64,000 nt of DNA from Symsagittifera roscoffensis (GCF_963678635.1 NC_087067.1:22081547-22145546), one strand, 5' to 3'. Positions 47,601 through 58,577 are shown, numbered from the stretch's first letter. Notes: generated from the sequence alone by a model not told the origin. Made by a program: numbers and translations.

Positions 47601-50600
47601 GCCAATCAGGATCCATCTAACTAAACCTTACAGAAGATTTGTTTAGTTTCAAGTAAATACACTTGCCTTCAGATTGGAAAAAGGGAGCTTTTACTTATAA
47701 CCTCAAAAAAACCAAAGTTTCTACATATCTTTTGATAGCAAGGAAATAAGAATACGAAAAAGATTCAATACTGGACTAACGAGTAGCACGAGACTATCTG
47801 GACGAAAAAAGATAGTGTCACAAGCACTCTATGTATTGATCAGAAATGATAACATCTGGTCTATCTCAAATGACATGAACTCACGTGTGTATGGTAAGAT
47901 AGAGCCGCATGAGTTCTACGAATTTGGGGTCAGTGTATCCCATCATGTCACAGAAGTTCTCACTCCAGTCCTTGGTGTTGTCTATCGTGCCCACACTCGA
48001 ACCCTCCTTGTACAAGTTGCGGTAGATGATGGCAGCGATTGTGGGTAGCTTCGCTATCACTTCCATCGCGTCCTCATAGACGTACTAAACATTCAAACCA
48101 TTTCAAACTAACCAATTCGTTGCGTACTGAAAAACAGGTAAAACGGCAAAGCATCTCTCCGAGCATCTATTTCAATTAAATTTAAAATAAGATCTCAAAA
48201 TTTCAGCAAAGAAAATCTCGAAGCCAGATATTTTGACTTGTGATCCAGTTATAGCGCAAAAAATACATCACTGTCTTTAGAACTATACCGCAGTTAAAGC
48301 TCTATATTAAAAACAAAAGCTGACAAAAGCTAGATAAGTTCTTAGGATGACCTGAAAAAAGCAAAGTTTTTGATTGTCTTGAAACATTGCTTTTCAACAG
48401 CACGTTCAACACAAAATTAAAAGTAGTTAAAAATTAATTGAACATGTTTTTACCTTCTAGTATGCAACAGCCGAACTGATTTCAAAATTGATCTAATATA
48501 TTTGTTACCTCCCAATATGTAGACTTGTGCACTCCCTTCTCGTACGCAGCCTTGAACTGGGACTCTGTATTGCATGCCACTATGGCAGCACTGAATTGGG
48601 CCATGGGATGGAGGGAGGAGGGGAAGTTGTTCAACATCGTCACCACGTGTGAAGGCAGGTCTGCACGCTCAGCCCACTCATGTGATACCCAGGCCACCTG
48701 AAATACTATTTTTTCAAGAATCTAAAATGAATAAACACTTGAATTCTGTTTCATATTGCCCAAACAAATTTAAAAATAAAGTATTAAGTCAATATTACGC
48801 CGGAACATTTCATATGATATAACAAATTTTAAAACAAATCTATTATTTAACACCGAGGTGAAAAAAAGCTTCGCACCATTTGCGATACAACACAAACGCA
48901 GCATGACAAACTAGCAGACAGAAATAGCTACGAATGATGCTAAGTCAGAAAAAAGGTAGAAACGTCGAGAAAAGTTAGATCTACCAAAACTTTCATATCT
49001 GTCTTGAATTAAGTTTAAAACATGACAAAAAAAAGATAGATAAATTTGATTCTAGAAAAAACTAACAAAGCGGTAATAAAGCCGACAATTTTTGAGCAGA
49101 CGCCAGTTGAGCCAAAAAAAAGTTTTCATAAAAAAAACTTCAACATTAAAAAAAAACATTTAATGATCCCTCAAAATACTCGCACGCATAAGAAACGTGT
49201 TTTGCTCATCAAACGACGCAATGTGAGGCCACAAAGCCGATTAGGCATAAAACGATAAGTTTTTAAGCCGAGTAAAAACAAAGGAAACGAAAAAAAAAAC
49301 AATATATACCGAACCAGACTTGGTAAATTTAAAAAAAAAACAACTAATATTTGGGAAAATAATAATAAAATTAGTACTTGAAATGCTGACAAAAACAAAA
49401 AATGTCAGCTGGTTGACGGAAGTCTATCTTCTTAATTGAAATATTTCCGGGCGACTTTAATCCTACAAGACTGGCGCTATAAAAACCACCTAAAATATTG
49501 TTTTTGTTTAATAAAAACATTGTATCTGCTAGAAAAATTATGGAAAATATATTACCAAAAAAGCAGAACATTTTTGGTTTTAAAAAAAAGACAGTTCCCG
49601 GCCGAATTCAAACTCCAAGCCTTTGTAGTCTCAAGCAAGTTTGCTACCTCTAAGTCAGATGATTGATTGAACTACAAATTTTTATGAAGCAATTTGAAAC
49701 ACGTGCTACATTTTCGCAAACGAAATCAAATTCTTTGCGAAAAAAAGTCTAGTACCGGGTAGCAACACATTTGCTTATCGCAAGGATTTAAGAAAAAACA
49801 TTCTAAGGATTAAAAATTATGGCATTGAACATTTTATGGGACAAAATCTTAATAATTATATACGATGAACGAATGGAGACAGTGTTAAACACTGAAAATA
49901 TTGGAAACTTAAATATTAAGACCCTTGCAATTTTTCCAAAAATATCAAAAATTTCAATCCTAAAATGATTGAAAAACCAATCCTAAAACCAATACTGACA
50001 ACTTACCTGTTGTGCTGTGGGGATCTGCCCTGTCATAAGTAGCCAGAACAGTCCCTCTGGAAGTGGTTCCTTTCCTCCCGGGGCTTTGGGCAGCATCTCT
50101 TGGCACTCAGGGATACTGTAGCCTCTGAATCGGATACCCTCGTCTGGGTCTAGAAGGGATGTCTCAGTGACAAGTCCTGTGATGCCTCGCATACCCCCGT
50201 ATGCCTGAACAAAAGTATTTGAGTTCAAAAACACATAATCTAGCCTACTCTGAAGGGATTCAAAATGATTTTATCCAAAAATCGTGCGGAAAATTTTGCT
50301 TCATAATTTCAGTTTTAAGTTTCACTAGCTAACGCCACATAGTGTCAAAACTGTAAAAAAAAGTTTTAAAAATTTGTTCTCTGCCATTTAAACACTAGTG
50401 CTATAACTTTGAATCATTAATTTGAGTTTTTAATTCAAAACTGGGATAATTTTTACCATTTCAGCAAAATTCCAATATCTGCAATTTGCTTCATTCCATA
50501 TTATAACGCTACGCGTAAATTTCACTTATGTTTCTTATGATGCAAAAATTATCTGCTTGTAGATGAGCACCTGGTCAATTGTGTATTCTCCGAGAGATTT

Positions 50601-51332
50601 GTTTCCATGTTGTTTCCTGAACGCGCCAATCTTCTTCTGTTCCTCCGGAATCACATTTGCCAACACGTCTTTCAAATTCTACAAGAAAACTTCCAGAACT
50701 CAAAAAAATGAGGTGGATGAGACGCTTTGATTATTTTCTTCCAATCGTTTTATAATTTCTAACTAAATTTGCTGCTGATAAGGGTTGTGATTGCTAAAAA
50801 GAGCAAGTTTTAAAAGACCTGAACAACAAAAATGAATAAGAAACCCTTGAGAAGCACGTCATTTAAGATCCGGAAACATACAAGTGAAGTACCATCAAAA
50901 GATCGTTGCTTTGTCTCGCTTAAACTTTGGTTGTTCACAACAATGTTTTTTTTTCATTTTGGCTAGGAATTTGGTTTGATGCATCATGTTTTGAGCTGAT
51001 TAAACCCCGTTTTCAGTCCCATTTCAAGCCGATGGCTAGATTTGTTCATGAAGATGACCTCAATGTACGGTTTATGATCTTTATTCACACTCGAACCAAG
51101 TTAATGAAAAGTTCAAAGTTATCTAGAAGTTCAAAGACTAGACTTTGAGTTTTCAGATAACCTCAAATGAACTTCAAACATACCGTAGGCTGTGTTGCTA
51201 GACTCCTTACAGGTTTAATGCCGACCTGAAATAGATTTCATTGCTTAAAGATGAAAAATGAAATAAATTAACTAGAAAGATAATGACGCTCACATTTGTT
51301 GCCCGCGAGGAAAGGCGAATAAGAGATTTCAT
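41650..51332 (-). CDS. CS: Citrate synthase, mitochondrial (ten exons, complete)
   Basis: Condenses acetyl-CoA and oxaloacetate to citrate in the mitochondrial matrix, the first step of the TCA cycle. Coding exons, read downward: 51332-51294, 51225-51184, 50678-50571, 50204-50007, 48697-48509, 48084-47885, 45897-45812, 43700-43555, 42724-42515 and 41811-41650. All introns are GT-AG and the phases join without a break. The total is 1380 bases, 459 residues, against 466 in human. The first two exons give an Arg/Ser-rich presequence ([13 protein letters not shown]..). Catalytic residues are all present: His in [14 protein letters not shown], His in [11 protein letters not shown], Asp in NVDAHSG. 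Other hallmarks are [27 protein letters not shown] and [15 protein letters not shown]. The protein ends NKYGH. A TTTTTATTTCAG acceptor lies six bases before the ATG. Introns hold MITEs and family D and E repeats. No defect seen. Confidence 0.98.
41890..42291 (+). mobile_element. hAT-like MITE, CAGGGGC family, copy 3
   Basis: About 402 bp in the last intron of citrate synthase. Starts CAGGCGCGGATCTATG and ends near AAATCTGCTACAG, with shared GGCGCCAAAGGCGCC and GGGTCGGCAGGGGGTCGAAT. No matching 8-bp flank was found, so it is older or the flank is rearranged. Confidence 0.75.
42794..43211 (-). mobile_element. hAT-like MITE, CAGGGGC family, copy 4
   Basis: 418 bp, inverted relative to the other copies, in a citrate synthase intron. 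Ends CAGGGGCGGATTTAGG and CCTAGACCCGCCCCTG. Perfect 8-bp target duplication ATTTGAAC (42786-42793 and 43212-43219). A short internal duplication of AAAATCAACTCGGTCGA lies near 43098-43130. This copy defines the element ends best. Confidence 0.95.
43715..44150 (+). repeat. Interspersed repeat family D, copy 3
   Basis: Runs from ACAGTTGGAAAAGAGTAACG through TTTGAGAAAACTGGATCAAT, AAGTCGATCAGG and AGTCAAACCGCAAAGA to TTTTTCCTGAAAAAA. Lies in the longest citrate synthase intron region, antisense to the gene. Confidence 0.7.
44151..45811. other. Intron of citrate synthase, nothing else recognised
   Basis: Remainder of the intron between exons 45897-45812 and 43700-43555. Frames at 44865-45092 and 45487-45786 show no domain. 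A short ACTTGGAGTTGTTACCAACC duplication occurs near 45710-45740. Confidence 0.5.
46560..46925 (+). repeat. Interspersed repeat family D, copy 4
   Basis: Carries GGGAAAACTGGATCAACAGG, TCCACTTTCGAAACTAGAAA and GCGATCACGATTTTTCACAC in the family order. In a citrate synthase intron. Confidence 0.65.
46985..47345 (-). repeat. Interspersed repeat family E, reverse copy
   Basis: Reverse complement of the family: GTGGTTCGAATCACGACTGA, AATGATATACCACTCAACCC, and GTACCTGATTTTGCGTGGAA at its right end. Adjacent to family D copy 4 inside a citrate synthase intron. Confidence 0.65.
48850..48893 (+). repeat. Repeat family C signature
   Basis: ACACCGAGGTGAAAAAAAGC then TTCGCACCATTTGCGATACA, followed by A-rich sequence to about 49400. 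Lies in the citrate synthase intron before exon 50204-50007. Confidence 0.65.
49592..49668 (-). repeat. tRNA-derived SINE head
   Basis: The minus strand has GACTTAGAGGTAGCAAACTT, TTGAGACTACAAAGGCTTGG and a diverged B box GTTTGAATTC. Same family as 39528-39607. Confidence 0.5.
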
Positions 51333-51350
51333 TGTAATCTGAAATAAAAA
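51333..51350 (-). promoter_or_regulatory. Splice acceptor just upstream of the citrate synthase start
   Basis: TTTTTATTTCAG followed by ATTACA and the ATG at 51332. It is either the 3' end of an intron in the 5' UTR or a spliced-leader acceptor, leaving a six-base UTR. Confidence 0.55.
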
Positions 51351-51404
51351 CATCTATCAATCCATTTCGAACATGAGGGGGAGGAGGCAAAATGGGGAAA
51401 GCTT

Positions 51405-51650
51405 TGGTAAAGTCACCACATCTCAATCAAATATCGGCGGTTTGAAGCAGATGATCCGTACTCCTTGCTTGAAAGTGAGGCAATATTACCCAACCCAGGA
51501 GAAACGACCTTGAAAATTGCACACAAACCAGGTGCACAGCAGCAGTTACGCGTAATGAGCCTAACAGCTCGTATTTCGGTCATGTTCCTCATGGATAAAT
51601 TGGCTGGCCTCAACAGAAAATTCTCGTTTTACAAATGGTTGGAGGGATAG
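51405..51650 (+). pseudogene. Coding-like fragment of unknown origin
   Basis: An open frame of about 80 codons, ending in TAG, with protein-like composition: YRRFEADDPYSLLESEAI, then PGETTLKIAHKPGAQQQ and LMDKLAGLNRKFSFYKWLEG. It has no ATG at its start and no clear acceptor, and lies divergent to citrate synthase. It could be a gene remnant or the last exon of something not resolved. Family not recognised. Confidence 0.3.
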
Positions 51651-52980
51651 AGAATGCATGACTTTGTCAAATAAGAATACTTCACATTTAATTATAATCA
51701 AATTTTCTGGCTGAACTTATGTGGTGGAAATGCCAACCATCCACAAATAAAATCTTTGATTAAATGACCAGCAGGTATGGATTTTAATCATCGCTAGGGT
51801 AATCAGTCTTGGTCTAATAGTCCTTCCAGTGTCCAGAATCACAGGTGACTAATCAGCTACTCGCATTTTTTATATAGCATTTTGAAATTGACATTATAAA
51901 ATAGGAAATAAAATTTGCAGTGAAAAAAAAATTAATTTGAACACAGTTTGTATCTTTACATCGTAATATTTCGCATTTTGCCTACAGCACGACGAAGAAC
52001 TGCTTTAAAATTAGAAACTTTTATATGTTTTGGGCGGTATCTACTACAGCTTCACATAACCTTCAACTCAAAGAAAAAAATAACGCAGAAAAAAAAAGAA
52101 AACAATACTAGGAACTGCCTGAGTAGAAAGTGACATGCTAGATGAAACTTCAAAAAATAAACCCTGATGACTTCCAATATTGAATCATATTAAAAAGTTT
52201 CCCATGCTGTCAAACTTAATCCCCTCTAGCTCTTTCCGCAAAACCAGAAAAATTCCTAAGGACAAAACATCGTTCGAAAGACATTACACATTGAATTTCA
52301 AACGTCGGAAGAAATTGCATATCAAACTATCTGTAAATTGTAAATTGAAATAAATTTCCGGCGCCATCGAAAGAGGGGCTAACATCCATACGAAACCAGG
52401 GCGTCAAAGATCAAGATGCCTCAAGTCTATGGTTAATGATTTCGCTATCACTAGTGATTTCGGTAAGAAAGCGCATGAAAAAATGTGAAAAGGAACGAAA
52501 ACATTCGAGAAAAGTGAAAATTTGATAATATATCTAACTGAGGTATTGATGCGTGATACTTGCTGGTTGCGCAAATTTTCTTGGTTATCTCGTTATTTAG
52601 AAAACTTGCCAACCAGCTAGTGTCAATCATTTCACCTTTCTCGAGAAGAATTTACTTAGCCTAATTGTTTTTATAAACTTATTAAATTGTTTCAGAGAGG
52701 CAGCAATGTACAAAAAAATGATCACAAAATGAACACACATATATGCAATTAAATGGTCCAGATGATGTCAACACCAAGATATCCCGGGTTTGAGATTTCC
52801 CGACCATACTGCTATCCCCAGAACTAGAATTAAGAGAACAAAGCCTGCCCTGAGTCCACGAGAGGAAGAACGATCTCATCTCAATGATGGTATTTCAAAA
52901 AAGATAGAGAATACTATCATGAATTTACTCAAGTCGCTTCTTCTAAGTAAATAAAGAACGAACTCTAACATATAATAAAT
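51651..52980. other. AT-rich stretch without a recognisable gene
   Basis: No supported gene, RNA or repeat boundary. Frames at 51948 and 52682 have no recognisable content. Confidence 0.45.
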
Positions 52981-55025
52981 GGTCCAGTACAAAAAGCAAT
53001 GAATGCCATCAAGTAGGAAATTTTGTCGTCTGCAACATGAATGATATCCACTTAAGCCAATCTAAACCGACTTAAAACGTCAGTGTGAGAAACTCGAAGC
53101 CGCTGATCGTCGTGATAAGTTACATATGTTGGGTGACCCGGAAAAAATTAATGGTGAGAACAGATGGGAGTCTAATGAAAGTATCATTTCTCAAGTAGTC
53201 AACATTTCACGAGAAATTGGAGCTAATGTAGAAGAACAAGATAAATCAGTGGCGAATCGCCTACCATCAGGACCTAAAGGAAGCCAACCTATCATTAATT
53301 GCTTGTCAAGGAGGATTGGAAAAATAAGTCTGCGAAACAATAAGTCATTGGCTCGCATGTAAAATTTGATTAAATAAATATAATCGAACAACTGAGTCAA
53401 CCAAGCGTAAATTTCATAAAGTGACGAAAAAAATCAAAAAAAAGTCTGTGTGGACAAGAGAAGGAGTAATCTTTTTCATATGGAAACGTAAAAATAAAAT
53501 AAAACAAATTAATGGATTGTTTGAAGGAGGTCAAATTCCTACAATAGTGCTCAAAAGGTTATTAAGTGTTTTAGTGTTTTTCGGAGAGACGAAGTATCCG
53601 GCGGATCCCAAAGTACGTTATGTGTACGCTCTTCAAAGTTTTCCCTCTGTGTATTCTAAAAAGAGAAAAAAGCGAGGTGGTAGTACAATGGTTCAAGTAT
53701 GCGATAGAATAACTTCCTAAGAACAAAAATTACAATTACACCGAAATCTTTGGCATTTTGGTTGATTTCAATGGGAAGCGAACAAGTATTGTAAAGATGC
53801 ATTACCTACAAGAATTGACAAAGTGAAACTTGTAGAACATTTAGACAAAGAACGAGAAGTCCTTTCCAACAGAAAAACTTCACAATTACTGTTACTGATG
53901 ATTTCAACCTTGACATAATTAATTATGGTTTTGAATTCGTATATAGATCACCCCAAAGAGTTTCAGAGTCCAGCGAATCTTATATTGATAAAAAAAAATA
54001 GTTCGAAATAACCGATTTTGAAGTATCAGTACTAGGTAATGAATCATTTTCCAATCATTATCCGCAGGGTGGAGGACTTTGTTTTAAGCAGTTTAAAACA
54101 CAGGGATAAAAACTGTTTAAAACAGCGGGGAAAAAACACGTTTAAAACAATTTGATTGAAATACACAATTAAAGCCGTTTTTCGGCTAATGACGCAAAAG
54201 TGCTAAAGTTATGACGCAGTAGTGCTCGATGTTTCACACCTCAGTTTTATTGCCTGTTGCTTTGACTTGCTCGCTGATTTTCTACGCAGCTAACCTTCTC
54301 GACCACAGATTTCGCGGTGCAAAACTTTCCCCAGTTGAAGTTGCAGGCCGGAATGAGTTACATCGGCTCAGTTAATGACTTACGGATCTTTGAGAAATCA
54401 ACTTGACGTCGAAAAAGCGGGGAAAATTACTTTCTTGTACAAACAATTCAACTGTTGAATTCAGTGTTCGCGAAAGATTTTTTTCTTAAGCCAATCAACA
54501 AAAAAAACGTAGCCGCGAAAAAAAAACATAAAAAACGTGTTTTTTTTCGTAAAAAACATGTTTTAATGTATAATTGGATAAAAAACGTTTAAACTCCCAC
54601 CCTGATTATTCGGTTACGGTATAAAAGTAAACCCATTGATGCCTAAAATTATAAGTATGTTTCGAATTCTATCTTCTCTTGAAAACGAAAAAATACTGAT
54701 TTTCAATCAAATTTAGAACAACTTAGAGTTCACAGATCTGACTGATTTGAAAATTAGATAAGCTGAATTAAAACAAAAGAAATAAGTTCAATAAAGACCG
54801 TAATAAATGTCATACATTTTAACAATTAACAAAGTAGAACAATTACTAAGTTTACTGATAGTATTGGGAAGTCGAGACAACTTTTCAAATTAGTAAATGG
54901 AATAACAGGTGAGGCTACTAAGTTTAGGGGAATGCCAAGTCTTTGTGTAAGTGGCAAAAACTTATCTGAAAACTCGATTTCAAATACTTTTAATGAGTAT
55001 TTTATATCCAAATTCTGACTCTATA
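52981..55025 (+). mobile_element. Decayed LINE (CR1/jockey-like), ORF1 to RT-linker part
   Basis: Coding relics in retrotransposon order. At 53070-53362 there is an ORF1-like region (RQCEKLEAADRRDKLH, ESNESIISQVVNISREIGAN, VEEQDKSVANRLPSGPKG). At 53440-53520 VWTREGVIFFIWKRKNKI continues to INGLFEGG. At 53885-53920 an endonuclease-like DDFNLDIINYGF resembles the GDFN motif. At 54850-55016 there is a linker-like SRQLFKLVNGITGEATK and NTFNEYFISKF. Stops and frameshifts separate them. The reverse transcriptase domain itself is absent. A hAT-like element interrupts it at 54065-54604. Confidence 0.65.
54065..54604. mobile_element. 540-bp hAT-like element inside the LINE relic
   Basis: Ends CAGGGTGGAGGAC and CTCCCACCCTG are inverted. 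The flanks ATTATCCG (54057-54064) and ATTATTCG (54605-54612) match at 7 of 8, an 8-bp target duplication. Inside are repeated GTTTAAAACA-type motifs near both ends and no transposase frame. Different sequence from the CAGGGGC family. Confidence 0.75.
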
Positions 55026-55427
55026 CTTCAAGTGGAAAATTCCCCTCAATCAATGTATCTCTTTAATGAAAGATTTAAACAAGCATTTGCTTAAATATGA
55101 AATGTAATTCAGTTTGATTTAGTTTTATCCCGAAAATTTTTTGATGTTTGAGCCTTCATGCATTAACATTAGAATTACTTTTTTTTCGAGCAGTTCATAC
55201 AACAATTGGATCCAATTAATAATTGCCCAAGCAAAATGATAATTGTTGTGTTGGCAGCTCAATATTAGAGTTTTTAATTGAGCGATATAATCCAACAGGT
55301 AATACATTATAGGTAACCCTCGTTACATTTAGAACAAATTTCCAGAAACTTATTTCAAAAAAGACCAAAAAAAATTCATCAAAAGAACCAACAAAAATTT
55401 CACTCTAAAAATCCAACATAAACAATT

Positions 55428-55468
55428 CACACAGAGGCGAAGCAAAACTTTGCACGAGTTTCGATCAG
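55428..55468 (+). repeat. Repeat family C signature
   Basis: CACACAGAGGCGAAGCAAAA then CTTTGCACGAGTTTCGATCA; followed by A-rich sequence. Confidence 0.6.
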
Positions 55469-56137
55469 CCGACAGCAAAAAAAAATAGACCAGTCGGTCA
55501 TGAGGCTACCGCTCTAAATTACTGCGCAACGTTGCCTGTTGTTTAGGCTGAAGCCAAAAAATTATTCAAGAAACGATGTGAGAGGAGGATGAGCTATTTT
55601 TAATTTGGAAGAACTTTATGAAGAACTGAAACTGTTCAGTTATAAAAAAAATGTTTTTTTTTAATAGAACGAGTTTTCAGATACTTTCCTATTCCTTGGC
55701 AGGTTGCTATTTCCAATTGATAGCACTAAAAATATAGTTGAATTGCTTTTAAACGAGATGGAAAGAAAAAACCAAATCGATCAAATCAAAAAAATGAGAA
55801 AATTAGTTTCATCCCTGAATCTGAGACTCGAAGTGCAACCTGTGGTTGATTAATCAAATGTTTTACCTTCCACTATGGTTACTGGCTATACTCAGACCGT
55901 TTGATACAAAAGGAGACATTAATATGGAACTGTTTTGACACAGAAAACAACCAATGTGACAAATAATTTTCCTCTAACCCTTATCTACCACCCAAATTTC
56001 GTTCCCAGGGCATATGACCTTGTCAAATAAGGGATCATAGTGAAGACCGCATGTTTCTATCTTTTTTACTTTAAAATATATGACCGCTAAACTCTTACTT
56101 TATATATCACATTTAAAAAATTCGATAAAAATTTTTG

Positions 56138-56215
56138 TCTATGATGAGGATTTGAACCCGGTCATCCGGCTTGTGGGACCAAAACCTATAGGCTAGGCTA
56201 TGGTGTGAGCTAAAA
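56138..56215 (-). repeat. tRNA-like segment
   Basis: The minus strand has CATAGCCTAGCCTATAGG (A-box side) and GGGTTCAAATCCTC (B box) with about 40 bp between. Flanks do not pair into a full acceptor stem, so taken as a SINE head or tRNA relic. Confidence 0.5.
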
Positions 56216-56730
56216 CAAAAAATTTAAATTTTTTCAAAAACTAAACCGTTTTCCTTTTAATTCCCAACTTTGGTCGGGAAAAAATTGGAATTTCTTCCAG
56301 GGAAGTGAATGGAAAATAAATCGGAAAAAATCGCCTGCTCTACTTCCCAAGCCAGTCACAATGGAAAAACCCCGAGGAAAAAAATGACGGTACTTTCCGA
56401 GATCGGCTTGATGCCCGTCAAAACCTATACGTTAAACGCTCGCGGCTGCTGGCTAAAGGCTTATGGAACTCGCGCGCGCTCGTACGAAAAAGTGGCGGAA
56501 AACGCCAACCACCAAATTTATATTGCGTATGATTTTGCTAGAATACTCTTACAACATTACCGGATATCCGTGCCGAAATCAAAAGTTGCCGGATAACCGG
56601 ATATCGATTCCGGATACCACTATCCGGTGCAACTCTAGTTATGGTTCTAGTTTTTTAAGCCGAGAACGTCTCTTCAAAAAAAATTTGCGTGCATTTTTGA
56701 TCAAGGAGTTTTCAAGTCTCAAATATACAA

Positions 56731-56736
56731 TTTATT
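56731..56736 (-). terminator. Polyadenylation signal of the GGCT gene
   Basis: AATAAA on the minus strand, 52 bases after the GGCT stop codon. Confidence 0.7.
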
Positions 56737-56787
56737 AGATAGTGTTAGTTTGCAACTTTTACACAAAACCATTAGTTCTATCTAAAC

Positions 56788-57351
56788 TTAAACTGATCGG
56801 AAAACAGGAACTTTCCCGTTGGGAAGTACAGACAAATTAACTTTCACCTGAGCATTATCATTAGTCTCAATAGCTTCCAAAACATTTTCCCTGTATTCAA
56901 TTGGCAGGTCTATCTGCTTAGCTCCACAGAGAATAACATGTTTATACTGAGGCGATGGTTTCGATAGCATCGCTTTGTCGTTCATTATGTAGGTATAGCA
57001 ATCAATCGGTTGATTTTCTGAGTCAACTATTAAAATATCTTCAGGAGACTTAACTCGATAATAGAGTCCTTCATGGACACATTCTTGAAAATCCAGATTC
57101 TTCAAATCGTTAGCATCAATTTTCCAAATGGCTCCCCAAACAACTGCTTCTGATGATCCTTTCTTAATAGTGGCAGATCCTCCCATCCAAAGACTTTCAT
57201 GTCCAGGATTTGCAAACTCTAAATACCAGCCATTTATCTTTCCACACTTCACAAATGAATCGGAAACTTTCACAGATGGACACGATCCAATGCAGAGCCG
57301 CTCAGCCAGCAAATTAGAGCCGTACGCAAAATATTTCAGAGTGTCTCCCAT
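56788..57351 (-). CDS. GGCT: Gamma-glutamylcyclotransferase (intronless)
   Basis: Converts gamma-glutamyl amino acids to 5-oxoproline and free amino acid in the cytosol, part of glutathione turnover. The 187-residue frame from the ATG at 57351 (MGDTLKYFAYGSNLL) to TAA at 56788 is the usual family length. Hallmarks are the substrate-loop motif YFAYGSNLL, WMGGSATI, EAVVWGAIWKI, the catalytic Glu in LDFQECVHEGLYYRV, and SPQYKHVILCGAKQIDLPIEY. The frame is open a few codons upstream (to GTG at 57363) but the first ATG is at 57351. A TGTTTTTTTAG acceptor lies about 35 bases upstream, with an out-of-frame ATG in between. AATAAA follows 52 bases after the stop. Lack of introns beside a ten-exon neighbour could mean an old retrocopy, but the frame is intact. 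Confidence 0.95.
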   Translation of the reverse strand: MGDTLKYFAYGSNLLAERLCIGSCPSVKVSDSFVKCGKINGWYLEFANPGHESLWMGGSATIKKGSSEAVVWGAIWKIDANDLKNLDFQECVHEGLYYRVKSPEDILIVDSENQPIDCYTYIMNDKAMLSKPSPQYKHVILCGAKQIDLPIEYRENVLEAIETNDNAQVKVNLSVLPNGKVPVFRSV

Positions 57352-57561
57352 TTCGGAAAACACTTATCCATTAGGACAACTAAAAAAACATCTTATGGAC
57401 TTCCTTGGATAAGCATTGCCAACACAGTTTGAAAAATTTCACTGATCATTTTAAAAATAATTTATGCCACATTGAGCTTTTTGAATTTCCATAATATTTC
57501 ATGGTTTGATAATAAAAAACCAAATTAAAAACATAGCCAACAGATGATTCGAAAACTTTTC

Positions 57562-57600
57562 TAAGAGATAAAGCGGAGCTGCGCTACACTTGCGATACAA
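57562..57600 (+). repeat. Repeat family C signature
   Basis: AGAGATAAAGCGGAGCTGCG then CTACACTTGCGATACAAGG, followed by A-rich sequence. Confidence 0.6.
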
Positions 57601-57737
57601 GGTAAGCACAGCAGTAAAAAAAAGAAGCACCAGAAACAAAAGCTTAATTCAATTTCATCAAAACAGTCAAGAAGCACCAGCACTAGGTTAGCTTTCATTT
57701 CCCGAGCGGCTGCTAAGCCAACAATACTTGGATAGAC

Positions 57738-57838
57738 ACCCGATGAGGCTAAAAAATATTGAACACTGACCTAAAAAACTTTTATCACCCGATGAGGCGA
57801 AAAAAAATTTGAACACTGACCTAAAAAACTTTTATCAT
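57738..57838 (+). repeat. 50-bp tandem duplication
   Basis: Two copies of a unit starting CACCCGATGAGGC and containing GAACACTGACCTAAAAAACT; they differ by a few A insertions. Confidence 0.9.
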
Positions 57839-57909
57839 CAAAAGCTTAAGAGAGAACAAAATTAAGCTTGAAACCTTGGCAACCCATCCCGCTGCAACAC
57901 ACAAAATAA

Positions 57910-57950
57910 CACACAGAGGTGAAGCGGAGATTCGCAGCACTTGCGATGCA
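57910..57950 (+). repeat. Repeat family C signature
   Basis: ACACACAGAGGTGAAGCGGA then GATTCGCAGCACTTGCGATG; the most complete form of the signature. Confidence 0.65.
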
Positions 57951-58577
57951 AAAAAAACACATTGTGATACAAAATAATCAATGAAAAACAGAAAATACAG
58001 TTACACAGAAGTATAAAAACACTCTTGAAAAATTGTTGGAAAAAACTACTTGATAAAAAAATTTGACAAAAGTTGAAAAATTACAGTTACAAAAACGTCA
58101 TTTTGTATCAGATGAAGTTCATAAACAGCCAATAAAAATGGAAATCATTTACCGAGAGCCAACAAATGCGACAAACTTTCGGTCGAAACCTGCTGAACCG
58201 AAAACAAAACTTAAAAAAAAAAAAACACTTTAATTGCACATCGAAATTAATTTCAATACACAAGTGTATGTCAAATGTTTTCTGTTTTTTTCCTATCAGT
58301 TCATAAAAATATTATAACAACATAAGATACACATAGTTACAATAACTATAAACAAAACAAACTATAAACAATAAACAAAACAAAACAAACCAGAGTGGTC
58401 TACAAGCTCACATGTAGTGGATGTAATTCCACCTATGTTGGACAAACGGTCCGGCATTTGACCACGCGGATTGAAGAGCATCACAAGGAAGATTCGCCAG
58501 TAGGGCAACATTTGGGAGAATGTGACAGGGATGGTAAGAGCGCTGAGCTTAAGTCTGAGATTATAGATCAATCAAGT

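Larger units (their letters stand above)
55026..56730. other. Repeats, no supported gene
   Basis: Holds a family C signature and a tRNA-like segment. An end-like block rich in CCGGATA (56560-56640: CCGGATAACCGGATATCG, then CACTATCCGGTGCAACTCTA) looks like one terminus of a DNA transposon without a partner. A frame at 56309-56596 has no recognised domain and runs into that block. Confidence 0.45.
57412..58391. other. A-rich repeat stretch, no gene
   Basis: Two family C signatures, a 50-bp tandem duplication and, at the right edge, a run of AACAAA-type simple sequence ending where Penelope copy B begins. No coding frame. Confidence 0.55.

Noticed and set aside
56309-56596. 95-codon plus-strand frame opposite and upstream of GGCT
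   Set aside because: It runs into a CCGGATA-rich transposon-end-like block and has no recognisable domain.
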